From the NCBI GenBank assembly GCA_002049455.2, contig KV919042.1:1-64000 (forward strand): 64,000 bases of DNA, given 5' to 3'. This DNA comes from Porphyra umbilicalis (taxonomy: Eukaryota > Rhodophyta > Bangiophyceae > Bangiales > Bangiaceae). The notes beneath the pieces were generated by a model, which saw only the letters and a list, made by a program, of their open reading frames with translations, had not been told where the DNA came from and did no database searches. The position numbers and the translations under genes were made by a program. Positions 10,834 to 22,559 of this stretch are shown here, in pieces (within the stretch, counting starts at the first letter, position 1; each line of letters begins with the position of its first letter).

Positions 10834-12138
10834 GGCGAGCGGGGAGGGGGGGGAAGAGTGGCGTGGGTTTCGACCTACCCATTGGCGCTTGCGTTCGACG
10901 CAGTTAGACCGCGCCATGCTGGTTGGTGGCAGTGGATCCATAACTGGCTGTTGACAGTCGTTCGTGACATGCGTGGGTGACATTCGTGTCGTTCCTGGAG
11001 TGCGGGAGGGGTCGGTAGGAGGAGCTCGTGGTCAAGCACTCGTGGCGGTGATGGCTGCGACTCGAATTATGGTAGCCGTATTTAAATTTAGAGGGTATTA
11101 TCGTTTCACTAGCTCTAGTGAGCGTGACGCCTCAAACACACCTGCACTGCAACACACCCCTCGTATGGGGCCTGAACGAACACAGTGGGACAAGCACCTT
11201 GCCGCCGCGCTGCCAGTCGCCGCTGGCACGGTCACGGACGGTGGCGCTTGAGCAACCAAGTCCTAACCGGCCGTCGCCGGCGGCAGCAATGGGGGCAGGA
11301 TGACACGAGCCCCTACGCGCGTCAAAACGCCCGCTTTCAACAGCAGCGGGAGCGCCGCATCCTTCCCCTGCCCCCCAGGATGGTACGCCCGGCGCGCCCG
11401 CCACTTCATGCGCTCCGCGCAACAACCATTCAGCCCACCGCCGCCACCGCGCCGTGGCAGCCGTGCGGTCGTCCGCCCCGCGTTGTTTCAGGCAGTGGCG
11501 GCGCGGGGTGCCGGGTGCCGGCCGCGACGGGGAGGGGCGGGGGGGTGGCCGACACGGGCGCCGAGGCACCCGCAATGTCGAGTAGGGGGGGGGGAGGGGG
11601 GGGCACGCGCGCCCGCCGCCGCGTGCCGCGGGCGGTCGCCGGTTGGGTCGTGGGCCGCGGCGGCGGTCCCGCCCGTTGGCTGCGCGGCAGCCGGGCTCGC
11701 CGCAGCGGGCGGGACGCTCCGCGTCCTCGGTCGATGTCCTGCCGGGGGCGTCATCCGTCGGTGATCAGCGTTGCGCACCCGCCCACGCGTCCGCGCTGGA
11801 GCGTAGGCACTGCCATCCCCAGTTCGCCGGGCGGTTCGTGTCGCAACTAGTGGTGGCAATGGTCCGTCAAGCGGGCACCCGTGGCCGAGGTGCTGGCCGT
11901 TGCCAACGACAGGCACAAACTGCCAAGGCGGGCCACCGACGCTGTGGCGAAGGAACCCTGAACGCACCCACGACCAAGCAACGACGGCAGCGACCAACGA
12001 TGCGACGGATGAACGATGACACAGCAGAACCACAACAAGAAGCAGGATCCCACAAGTGCCTTGTTTCAGTGCCGCAAGCGTGGCGAAGACGCCGCTTTGT
12101 CCAACTCTCCCCCCCCCACCGCCCGCCCCACGCTTCCC
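10834..12138. other. Spacer between convergent genes
   Basis: Lies between the 3' ends of the plus-strand lipoxygenase and the minus-strand CZIB gene. It is GC-rich with overlapping frames lacking motifs and a G-run at 11587-11600. No gene is called. Confidence 0.4.
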
Positions 12139-12720
12139 TCACTTGACCTTAACAAAGCGGTACTCAAACTCGGTGACGGCCACCTCTCCCCCTGCGGCAC
12201 CACCCACCCCCTCGTCGTAGCCGTACCATTCCCCACCCTCAATGACGCAGCCATCATCCACGACCGCCCCCCCACCCGCCACCACTTCCATAGGCACATC
12301 GTCAGCCACCACCCACGCGACCGGCTGGACGCCCCGGCAGTCCAGCAGTACAAAGCGCGCCCAGCCCGGGCGGCGGGGCGCGGCACCGACGCCGCCCTCG
12401 GCCGCCGCGCCGTCCACCCCATCCGCCTCCTCGTCGCCACCGCCGGCTCCTCCATCCCCGTCGTCGGCGCCGTACACGTGCTCGCCGGGGAGGAGCACCA
12501 CATCATTGACGCGGGCACACAGCTTGCACTTGAGGCGGGCGGTCACGTCGCCGCCGCGGACGCCCTCCACCACGTCGTCCGCACTAATGACGATCGGCTT
12601 GGCCGTCGTCTCCCCGCATGAGGTGCATTTGATCGTCAGGTGCCACGGGTAGTTGGCAGGGGCGGTCAGGCTGCGGACGTTAGTCAGCTCCGCGCGGAGC
12701 TCCAACGCGAGCTTGGGCAT
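12139..12720 (-). CDS. CXXC zinc-binding protein, CZIB/DUF866 family
   Basis: 193 residues from the ATG at 12720 to the TGA at 12139-12141, intronless. It matches the DUF866/UPF0587 family (human C1orf123, now CZIB), a small eukaryotic zinc-binding beta-sandwich protein. Two CXXC pairs are visible: Cys32/Cys35 in KCTSCGE and Cys65/Cys68 in KCKLCAR, expected to bind one zinc. Other family blocks are present in order: NYPWHLTIKC, the LLDCRG segment and the EFEYRFVKVK end. The family is usually ~160 residues; the extra length is an acidic Gly/Ala-rich insert at about residues 84-110. An upstream in-frame extension lacks family similarity and was left out. The molecular function of the family is not settled; a role linked to copper or zinc handling and mitochondria has been proposed for the human protein. 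Confidence 0.92.
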   Translation of the reverse strand: MPKLALELRAELTNVRSLTAPANYPWHLTIKCTSCGETTAKPIVISADDVVEGVRGGDVTARLKCKLCARVNDVVLLPGEHVYGADDGDGGAGGGDEEADGVDGAAAEGGVGAAPRRPGWARFVLLDCRGVQPVAWVVADDVPMEVVAGGGAVVDDGCVIEGGEWYGYDEGVGGAAGGEVAVTEFEYRFVKVK

Positions 12721-14028
12721 GACGACCACACGGACGCGGACGGAACGACAAAAAGTGCGAGAACAAAGGCGAAAAATGCGAGAACTGGGAGACGGGGAAG
12801 AAGGAGCAAGGGATGGCACAATGACACAAAACAATGTAGGGAGCGTAGAAGGGCAAAAATCCTCTGTACGGCAGCGACCATGAGCAGGGAGGGGTGGCAG
12901 GGTGACAGCGAGTGGCGACCGAAGTCGGCCACCAGGGTTGTCAGCGTTTGGTTTCGTTTGCCAAACATGAACGGAATTCCACCTGATTCACTTGAATGCT
13001 GGAGCGTTCAGGTTGAACGCAACATGTCAAACGGCGTACTTGTTCCTCGTAATACTTAGTTGGCCACATTTCATGTAGTTGAGATGGTGCTTGGGGAAGT
13101 CGGGTTGTCTGACTCGAGCTCCATCGAGCTTGAGTCGCCAAGCCGATGTAGCGTGTACATAGCAGGCCTGCTGCAGTCCCGGCGACAGAGCCCTGATTGC
13201 CTGCCCCACCACCGCGACACAATCCGAACGACTGGTATGAGCCGACGCCGCGGCGACGACGTTGACAACCGCCTGGGCCTCCGCGCAGTAACGGAGACGG
13301 GGGGACCAAACAGAAAGGACCAACCACCGATACGTGTAGACGGGGCGTTGAGGGCGAGTGGATGCCCCGTTGTCCGAGAAGCAGCTTGCTGCACTCCTCG
13401 CAATCCTGGGTGCGACCACGACCCATCCATCCTCCAGCCGAAAAGGCTGTGATTCACGCACACATTGACAGCAGATGAATCGATCTACGTACTCAGCGCC
13501 TAGGGTGCTACACAGCCGATTGGCAACAGTTGACATGAAGGAGGGTCTGGGAGCAGAACTCTCAGTGCGACTGACCTGCGGGGGGTATGGCAACGAGGCA
13601 GTCAGAGCGGTTGCACAGCGCCGAACCACCTCGCTGATCAATTTGAAGTAGATAACGAGAGCTCCTGTCTGCCCGGGCAATCAATCATAAATATAACCAA
13701 GTCGTTTGTCGTTTGGTTTGGTTCGTTTCTTGAAATCAACCTGATTCATCGAACCATCTGTAGATTCAACATGAACTTACAACCCTGCCGGTCAGGCAAT
13801 AGTTGGATTCTGGCCAGCTCATTGGAGGAGATTGCTGGTTCTCGTACTGTCAAGACGAAGCGCTCTTGGCTGTCGTCTCATGCTGTCAGCAAGAAAAATA
13901 CTGTGCCTGCGCGACGGGTACGTCACAAGTCGTGCGCGGGGTCTGAAGGTGCTGGCAAAGTACCTTCTTGCCACAGTTATCCGCCAATCTGCCCGACTTT
14001 GCCGCAGGAGCAACATCTGCCCTTCCAG
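12721..14028. other. Spacer, no gene recognised
   Basis: Contains the 5' flank of the CZIB gene and mixed-composition DNA. Short frames on both strands have no recognisable motif. Confidence 0.4.
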
Positions 14029-14998
14029 TAGGGTTGTGCATCACGCCCCTTTTTGGGTGGCGGGGTGGGCGATGCACGCCTCATCACGCCCATCTGCGCG
14101 CCCCCAACATCGGCACGCCCCTCTTCACGCCCCAAATGTAGCCCCCTTGTTTTGTCACTTACTTGATAGGCGATTCAAAGCACCCAATATTCTTGCAATT
14201 TGGATGGTTCAAAGGACCACAAAAATGCCAGAAAACATGAAGGAAACAGCTGCATGCGGTACACTCTCTTGGCCTCTGCCACTCTGCGTCAAAGATGCTT
14301 TGCAGCATCACAAGACGTCGGCTCGCCTGGCCTCCACCGGCCGCTCCACCGCCCGCAGTCCCACCCATCTCACCGCGCACAAAGCCAGAGCAAATGGTCA
14401 TCAAATCATTCTGGGTCATGGCCGCAGGGACGTCCTCGTCGCCAGGACGACCAAGGTCCTGTCAAGGGACGCTGGCGCCAGCCGTGGCGCATCGGGCGAC
14501 CTCCTCGTTCAGGAGGCGCGTAGCTCGCCGCCGGCGCTCCCTCCATCACTGCCGTCGGCCTGGTCGTTGCCGGCGCGCAATGCGTCGCATTCAACGTCCT
14601 CATTGGCACCCGTGTCGAGGAGCCCCTCTGCGTCCTCCCTGGCTGATGACAGCACGTGGCCGTTGTTGTGCCCATCTCGCACAGATGGCGCCCGCGCATC
14701 ATGGCGTCGAGCACATTGTTTGTGGGCACACGACGGAAAAATGGTCCTCACGCCTCATAGCGTCGAGCATCTTGTTTATGGACGCTCGACGGAGCAGTAA
14801 GACACCGCGCCCTGACAAAGTAACGAAGGTGTACTGGCGCCCCAAGAGCGCATTTGAAATGATGTACCTTTTTGCCAAGTACGCCCCAATCACGCCCCTA
14901 AAATTCTGGGCGTGCAGGGCGTGACACGCCCAAAACACGTGAAATTACATGCCCCAGGCGTGCAATTTAGCACGCCCCGGGCGTGTTGCACAACCCTA
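14029..14998. mobile_element. Inverted-repeat element with CACGCCC clusters
   Basis: The ends are a 20-bp inverted repeat: TAGGGTTGTGCATCACGCCC at 14029-14048 and its complement, one mismatch, at 14979-14998. Inside both ends the heptamer CACGCCC or its complement GGGCGTG occurs again and again, as subterminal transposase-binding motifs do. The flanks fit a TA duplication (GGGTTG... inside TA), as in Tc1/mariner; the TAGGGTTG start also resembles hAT ends, but no 8-bp duplication is seen. No transposase is recognisable inside, so it is probably non-autonomous. Confidence 0.65.
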
Positions 14999-15144
14999 TG
15001 GCGCGTCGCCAAAGAATGATCGGATCTGGGAAACGCTCACAGCACGTCACAGCAGTTCACAGCAGTTCACAGAACAGAATATAAAATTGCTGTGATCGCC
15101 CTTGCCTCCCACAGAGCCATCTAGCAGCCCTCAGAGCAAACCTA

Positions 15145-15773
15145 TGGTGCGTGTCCCAAAAATGAGACATGGCAGTTGTTTCTTTTTTTCTTGGCCCACT
15201 GGCCTTCTGCAACGGTCCGATAATGTAATGTGACCCACTCGGTCCCACTGTGCTTCCAGAAAAGCCCCTGACAGTGTTAGCAGAGGTGGCACATCCTGAC
15301 GTGTCATGGGGGAAAGTGTCATTCATTGCAACTTCGACAGGTGACGATCACGCGGCCCAATCAAAAGCACAGATACTAGAGCAGGCATGCGCTGACAATT
15401 TGTGCACGAGGAAAAGGGCACCACCTTACCAATAAAAACGTGAAAAAGACCCCCCATGTAGCCCCCTGTGAGGAAAACACAATTTAGGACACCCCTCATC
15501 GAAGCTTCAGTTAGCACATGAGCTTTGGCGTTGCAAACCTTTAACCCCAAGAACCTGAAAAAGACTGGCTCCAAGATCGGGGCTATCTGAGAGGTCCACA
15601 GAACAGGGCCTACAGGCGGGTATTAAGGAGTTGTCAGCCAAGTACGCGTCGGGAGAGGCTCTTTTAATGGAGGCCAGTCGAGAATTTTCTCGTACCCCAC
15701 GCCGCCTGCCCCCGTGCAGTGATGTGTCAGTCCTTCAGAAAACGCGCATGTCTCATTTTTGAGACACGCACCA
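15145..15773. mobile_element. MITE, Tc1/mariner-like, TA duplication
   Basis: A 26-bp terminal inverted repeat is read at 15145-15170 and in inverted form at 15748-15773, differing at one base. It starts TGGTGCGTGTC and contains CAAAAATGAGACA. Both ends are flanked by TA (15143-15144 and 15774-15775), the duplication made by Tc1/mariner transposases. The 629-bp interior carries no transposase, so this is a non-autonomous copy. Confidence 0.8.
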
Positions 15774-15775
15774 TA

Positions 15776-16296
15776 GCAATGTCAAAGGACTATCCTTAAA
15801 ATCTCAATTCGGCTTGCGACGTGGCGCCCCCTCACAAGCCGCCTATTCTAGGCTCTTAACATTGGGCGATAAGCGCAATAGAGTTACTCCTGACAGGGCT
15901 ACTTTATCACCGATGGTCCTCTTTGTTGATGGGCGGTTCGTGGCCCGTCCCTTGGAGTAAAACGTCCGAAGAATCTCAGAGCCTCCAGCGAGGCGTGATC
16001 CGCGAGATCCGCTGCAGATTGCCGTCGACAGGCCGACGAAATGCAGCGATCCACTGACTCAAAAGCAGACACGAAGCACAAGTATGGCCAAAAGTGGGAG
16101 ATCGTCGGGAAAGTGCACCACTGTACTTGGGCGTACTGACCAGTACAGCGCGTCGCATTTCGGATTGAGGTGAAATGGGCACAGTACACATATTCGCGGG
16201 GTTACTTGCCTCGTTTTCCCACAGTGTTCTTCGAAACTAGTACACCAGCGATTATTAGCGTTTTAAGACGTGCATGTACTGTGACACTGGCCAATA
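15776..16296. other. Spacer between two MITEs
   Basis: No gene or repeat recognised. Confidence 0.4.
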
Positions 16297-16963
16297 GAGA
16301 GCGTCGGCAAGTCAAATGTGGGTCGGCGGCGTGGATCGAGGACACATTTCGTGCCACGTAGCAGCGGCTACCCACATTTGGAACCCATTTGTGGCTATCT
16401 GGGTCATCCGACCCACGCCAAATACCGGTCGGTGAGGACCACGTGGCGACACACGTGGCGCCAGTTGTGCCACCACCGCTCGTCTCAGCCCGGGCCTGGC
16501 GCCCACCACGGGCGCTTGTGTCTCCAGTTTCGGGTGTATCGAGAAGGCGCATCATCTTGCACCGTACAAGCTGCCTTTGTCAACCGGCACCATACCCCCC
16601 CCGATGCCGTCACCCCCCCCCCCCCCCACGCCCTTAACAGTCGGCGCCCCTCCATCCAAAACTCGCACTATGCCCACTGTATCCCATCTCCATCGACCGC
16701 CGCCCTGTCATATGGTCGGCCGGGGCGTTTCCCCAAGGGGGAAGGGGTGATGGTGCTGGGGGTGGAGGTCAATTGGAAGGTGTTGCTCGCACAGAGGTCG
16801 CTGCTGTGCGGTTGCGGTAGATGTGGAGAGCTCAAATCGTGTCGACCGTTATTTGGCCACTTGCCGACGCTAAATGTGGGTAAGATGTGGGTACATCCGA
16901 CGTGGGTCGGCGACCCACATTCTACCCACTTTTGATACCCACGCCCGACTTGCCGACGCTCTC
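16297..16963. mobile_element. MITE with 17-bp perfect inverted repeats
   Basis: The ends are perfect inverted repeats GAGAGCGTCGGCAAGTC, each flanked by TA (16295-16296 and 16964-16965), again a Tc1/mariner-type signature. Subterminal AAATGTGGGT/ACCCACATTT motifs are repeated in both orientations near each end (about 16312-16330, 16372-16400, 16872-16935). No coding capacity. A long C-run lies at about 16612-16626. Confidence 0.75.
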
Positions 16964-16965
16964 TA

Positions 16966-18877
16966 ATGATGTCTCTGGGAGGGGGGGTGGTTATCATACA
17001 CTCCCCGCTCAAGGGCTCTGTGGGGGCCCTGTCCAGACGGAGTGCAAATGCACAAGACTTGAAGCGTAGCCGACCATTCCATTGAAACGTATCGCGCGCC
17101 GACAACGGTACGTGTCTCGCAGAGATGCGTCTTGCCGAATTTGTGGGCGGTACGCTGAATAATCAGTCAGCACTCTCTTTGTCGGCAGCGCACGGTATAC
17201 CAAAGAAGTGGACCATATGAGCGCAGGCAGTTGATGGTAGTCTCGTATGTCACTGACGCACAAAAAAGAGAAACACACGCGAAAGAGGCGCAATGCCTAG
17301 GACGTACAAGTGCCAACCGTGACCCGCGCAGTGCACTGCACCGTTCACGTCAAAAGAGATCTCGTGCGTTCGCATGCCTGGAAACTATAAGAGAAGAGCC
17401 GGGGCGCCCCTGGGCGAGTCGGCGAGGAGGGAGGCTGGAGGGGGCGGCAGTGAGGAAGACGGTGGGTGCGATTGCAAGGTCGCATGCTACGGGAGCCGTC
17501 ATGTTCCGACTTCGTCGTCGGCGCGTGCTCGCGAAGGTCGCGCCCGTGGATCAGGCTTGCGGTGGCCTCGATCCACAGCGTCGGACTGCCACGTAACTGT
17601 TCTGGGATCACCCGCAGCGGGTAGGAGCCTCCGCGTGAGATTGAACGGGACGCGATTCGTTCGAGGTCCGCAAGGCGGTGTTTTCGTGCGGCCGTGTCGT
17701 ACCACCGAACAACAACTCGGCACAAAGATGGCATGACATACGTATTGGCGCCGCCCACCACAGCTGACAGCATGTGAGCCCGTGTCATTTGGCACATCCC
17801 AGCACGACGTTCGTGCTTCAGCACGTCTTGTTATTGGCTCCTCCATCTGAGTCGGCTGACAAAGGAACCACACACTGTACCCCAGGCATGACGTGTGACA
17901 TTTGGCTGCCACGAATCAATCAGCTGCGCACGTGCTGAAAGAAGAGGCCGCCGGGCATTCCAGCGACGCTGATCATCTCTAACTTGTGACCCGAAGCCGC
18001 CTTCCCGCGCCTAGCTGCCCAGCGGTTGCTGAAAGCGGGCCGAATCGCTCCACTTTTAGCCTGCTTTCAGGCGGGCCACAAGTCGTAGAACTTGGGAGCC
18101 GTCTGGGAATGGCGAGGGTGTGCAGAGTGCCGATGAAATGGCCCCTGAAGCCTTGATTTGCCTGGGTTGTGATCGACTTGTAGCCTGCTTTAGAGGTGGG
18201 CTACAAGACGCGGAATCCGGTCGCCGTCTCGAGCCGTCTCCAACGAGTGCGTGACATGCAGACTTGTAGCCCACGTTTCGACCGCCCTGGCAGAGGCCGG
18301 GCTGCGGCCGGGCTCCATTTTGGGCTCCCGGCCTCCGTTTTGGCTCCACAGTACGGAAATCGGGCCCCAGTACGCACCAGTACCCCCCAAGTAGGGTGGT
18401 ACACATTCCCGACGATCGTCGGCGTAAACGTCGATTGAGTGATACATGGCAGCTCCACAGGCTGCCACCGTGCAGGGCCATGACGACCTGTCAGCAAATC
18501 ACACATGCAAGAATCACAGACGGGATTGTGAGCACCCAAACGTGCTGCACGGGTGGTGACGGCTGGCACAAGGCCGGGAACTTCATGGCTGGAAATTGAC
18601 GTGAGGGCGGTTTTCTCTTCCATGTTGGCCCGTCTACAGCTCTCGCGTACATCATGCGATCTACCTGCAACTTTGCACGAGACCAGCTGAGGGTCGGCCC
18701 CTCTGGTCTTGAGAAGCACAGCGTCTCTGCTAGAGCGGCTTACGCTACCCAGTCGGTTTTAAAGGGCTGTCAGAGACGTCGTGAATGCAGTTGCACCGGC
18801 CCCCCCCTCAGACAGGATGGAATCGGTGATCTGTATGTCGGGCCTCGTCGGAGCGACCCGCGATCGGCTCGCGGTCG
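16966..18877. other. Spacer with a small hairpin
   Basis: No gene recognised. At 18177-18207 the arms CTTGTAGCC and GGCTACAAG form a hairpin; a related string (TAGCCTGCTTTCAGGCGGG) starts at 18057 and TTGTAGCCCACG occurs at about 18265, so this is a decayed short repeat family. Confidence 0.4.
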
Positions 18878-21845
18878 TTGATCAACGCGTCTGTCATCTG
18901 TTCGGTCAAAGAGTCAGAGAACTACGTGCTCAAGGTGACGCCTGCCAAGGCGTCGGCAAGCGTCGCCTCAACACGCATAAAAGGCAAGGCGGAGCTGTGG
19001 CACCGCAGATTCGACCACTTGAGCTTCGAGAACCTCACGCGAGTGGTCGGGATGGTCGACGGGATTCCCGCTTCGGTGGCGGACGCCAAGCGCGTCATTG
19101 TCACGGTCTGCGTCCCGTGTGTCAACGGCAAGATGGCGCGTGCTCCGCACCATCGCTCGACTACAACGATCACGAAGTGCGAGTTGGTCCACACTGACGT
19201 CGCTGGGGCGTTGACGGAGTCGCTAGTCTGTTCAGTGTACCTCATGATGCGTATGAAGGACTCTACTGGCTTCATCACGGCGACGCCCATCAAGACCAAG
19301 GGGATGGTACCGGACGTCATCAAGGCCCGCATTACGCAGCTTGAGACCCTCACCGGGCTGAACATTAAGCGGGTGCGCCACGATGGCGCAAAAGAGTACG
19401 TCAGCCACGACCTCAAGGCGTGGTATGACAACAAAGGAAGCAAGTCGGAAAAGACAGCGCCGTACTCATCGCAGCAGAGCAGCAAGGCGGAGCGCGTCAA
19501 CTGCGACATTATGGAGCGCGTTCGCGCGGCACGGCTGGACGCCGGTGCGGGAGAAGAGCTGCGGGCTGAGGCGCTCTCTTCGGGCATCCACGTGCTGAAC
19601 CGGTCCCGCAAGGCGGGGCAAGATGTGACGCCCCTCGAGGCGCTGACGGAGCGACGCCCCGACGTGAAGGCATTTCGCACATATGGGAGAGCCGGGTCTG
19701 GGCTCTCAATCCCAAGCAGCAGCAGCGCAATCTGGAGCCAAGGACCGATGTTGGCCGCTTTGTTGGCTACACTGTTGGTGGAGATGCATACCGCATCCTG
19801 GCGGATAATGCAAACAAGATCTTCGAGCGCCGAGACGTACTCATGGAGGAGATTCCAAGCAAGACCATCAACAGGATGTCTGTTTTTGGGTCAAGGGCCA
19901 GTCCTCGCCTGACGGCGTGGACGGATTGTTACAAGGAGGACGGTGTGATGAACATGCTGGACGCGGAAGTATCCAGCGGGGACGAGTATGCTCCGCAGCA
20001 ATCTTGATGGAGCGACGGCGCGCCGGACAAGGAGACCGTCCATGACGCGGAACACGGCTATGATAATGACGCCAACGAGGACGCGGCGGCTCAAGAGGGG
20101 GACCAAGTGCGGCCTGACTCCACGACGGAGAGTGATGACGGCGGGGCGCAAAGGCGCCGCCGGTCCAAGCGCAAGCCGGCACCAAAGGTCAGCTGGTGGC
20201 AAAGCAACCCGAAGGCGTATGTGGCAGCGGGACTCTTTGGTGGCGCTATGTCTACCTGGGACCTGAGAAAGCCGCCGAAACACGCGAAGGAGACGCGTGC
20301 GCGCTCGGAATGGCCGCTGTGGAAGGCGGCAGAGAACGAAGAGTACCTGGCGCACAAGAGGCTTGGTACCTGGTCCAAGACCAAAAGCAACAACATGCGC
20401 AAGTATGTCAAGACTCGGTACGTGTACGACATCAAGCGCGGTTCAGAGGGTAGCGTGACGAGGTACAAGGCGCGCCTGGTTGCTCAAGGCTTCAACCAAG
20501 TGCCGGGGCGTGATTTTGACGAGACGCGGGCGCCAGTGCCCAGCTCAGCTACCACACGCGCAATTTTTCCGGTGGTCGCGGCCAAGGACTGGGACGTTCA
20601 CCACGTGAACGTCAAGATGGCTTTCCTCAACGCCAAGATGGACAAGGAGATGTACATCAAGCTTCCAGACGGCACCAAGCCGGGGGAGGCAGACGAGGTC
20701 TTCCGTCTTAACTTAGCTCTGTATGGGACACAGCAGGCGGGGCGTCTGTGGGGCATCAAGCTCGACAAAGAGCTCAAAGCTGTGGGGACGGTCCGGTCCA
20801 AGGTGGACTCGTGCCTCTACTCGTGGAGCCACCCGGTACACGGGCTGGTTTACATTTTCGTCTACGTGGACGATCTCATCGTTGCGGGCAAGGGCCTCGA
20901 CGGGGTTCAGGCGGTCCAGAACTCGGTGTCGGCGACGTTCGATGTGCGCGACATGGGGGAGGTCAATGACTTCATTGGCATGAAGATAATGCGAGACCGG
21001 GCGGCCAAGATGCTCCCCCTGAGCCACCCGGGGAATGTTATCGCACTCCCTGAGACGTTTGGGATGTCCAAATCCACGCCCATCAAGACACCAATGGTGT
21101 CCGGGGCCAAGCTGGCCAAGACGGGGGAGAACCTCTTGCCCGACGGCAACCGATATGCCGAACTTGTAGGCTCCCTGATCTGTCTGGCTACAGCGACGAG
21201 GCCGGACATTGCCTGTGCCATGGGCGTGCTGTCGCGCTACATGGCCTGCCCCGAAAAGGACCACATGCGCGCGGCTAAGGGAGTGCTCCGGTGCCTTCAC
21301 GGGGCTACGCGCCTCGGGGTCGCGTACGGCGCCGGAAAGCCTCTCCAAGGGTACGTCGACGCCGATTGGGCGGGCGACGTTGACGCTCGTCAGTCCACGA
21401 CGGGTTTCATCTTCACCCTTAACGGCGGGCCGGTCTCGTGGGCGAGCAAGCGCCACTCGACGGTGGTGACGTCGACGGCTGAGGCCGAGTACGTCGCCGC
21501 CGCGATGGCGACCAAGGAAGCCCTTTGGCTCCGCCAGACTTATAGGCGCTTGGCGTCGAAGGCGCTGCCGTTTCCATGGGGGAAGACATCCAGGCGTGCC
21601 TGGCGCTCGTCAACAACCCCCATGCAATGGGGCGCACTCAGCACGTGAACGTCGCGTACCATATGGTGCGCAATTACGTGGCGCGCGGCGACGTGACCTT
21701 TTAATTCCTTCCGAACGCTGATATGCCCGCGGACGGGCTCACGAAGGCGCTGCTGGGGCCGGCGTTCAAGACCTTCCGTGACGCAGCTGGGGTCGGGCCC
21801 GACCTGGGCACGGCGGCGGAAGCGCTGGAGCCGGACCCGGCGTGA
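18878..21845 (+). pseudogene. Ty1/copia retrotransposon pol, decayed
   Basis: Order of domains is that of copia: GAG-pre-integrase and HHCC zinc finger (LWHRRFDHLSFENL ... CVPCVNGK), integrase core with its acidic residues (HTDVAG, RHDGAKEYVS, SSKAERVN), the copia linker FVGYTVGGDAYRIL, reverse transcriptase with YVDDL at 20863-20877, then RNase H (YVDADWAGD, STAEAEYVAAA, ADMPADGLTKAL). Lesions: a frameshift near 19690, an in-frame TGA at 20005-20007, a second frameshift near 21560-21580 and a TAA at 21702-21704; the last frame ends at a TGA at 21843-21845. The 5' part (gag and protease) is missing, and no LTR was identified on either side. Function in life: reverse transcription and integration. 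This copy is dead. Confidence 0.9.
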
Positions 21846-21969
21846 TAAGGCATGTCGTCACACTGCCCGGCTTTGGGGCGCTAAACGGCTTTAGCGCATG
21901 CGGCTGGGTGGGCCTGGGCGCCGATTTCAAGACTTCGGGCCCAAATGTGGCGACCTGAAAGATCATTCC

Positions 21970-22095
21970 GGGACCAACACGTTGCGTCGTTGCAACACGT
22001 GGCGTCATTGCAACACGTGGTGTCGGTGCAACGCGTGGTGTCGGTGCAACACGTGGTTTCGGTGCACCACCAGGTGTCGGTGCCAGACGTGGCGA
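21970..22095. repeat. 18-bp tandem repeat, six to seven copies
   Basis: Six clear consecutive 18-bp units from 21988 (consensus CGGTGCAACACGTGGTGT), with a weaker seventh at 21970-21987. They lie 125 bp after the end of the copia pol frame. Confidence 0.85.
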
Positions 22096-22124
22096 TGGGG
22101 CTTAAGTGCTTTAGGCCCTCTTCC

Positions 22125-22460
22125 GGTGGTGCCGGACTGACCGGATGTGGTCGTACGGGCACCCGGAAGGGTCGGGCGGTGTTGGGGCACCTGCCCGGAC
22201 CTTGCTGGGCCCTATCCGAGGTCGGTTGAAAACCCGAGTTTTAGAAGGGGTCTAAAGGGCTTTAGCCCCGCGGCCATCACGGTCATTGTGGGGGTGGTGC
22301 CCGATGGACCGAATGGGGTCCTACGGGCACAAGGGAGGCCCGGAGGTGCCTCTGGCATCCTCGCGGGTTTGCTTTGGACGCATCGGAGGTCGGTAGAAAT
22401 ACCGACCTCTGGACATGGAGCTTTAGACCCCTCTGCATGAAGGAGGTCTCAAGGGCTTTA
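22125..22460. repeat. Two diverged 168-bp direct repeats
   Basis: The segment starting GGTGGTGCC at 22125 recurs with the same internal landmarks (TACGGGCAC, GAGGTCGGT) at 22293, a period of 168 bp. GGCTTTAG strings punctuate the units. No coding content. Confidence 0.6.
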
Positions 22461-22559
22461 GACCGCTCGGTTGGATCGTCCCCGGAGAGCGTTGCACGGA
22501 TTGGCACGGACTGGAATTCGACGGGGTGGCTGTAATTATCCCTAGGGTACTGGGGGGAG

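Noticed and set aside
14509..14751. LLDTGAN string as a retroviral-type protease
   Set aside because: No protease context around it and the frame is short; it lies inside the inverted-repeat element at 14.0-15.0 kb and is probably coincidental.
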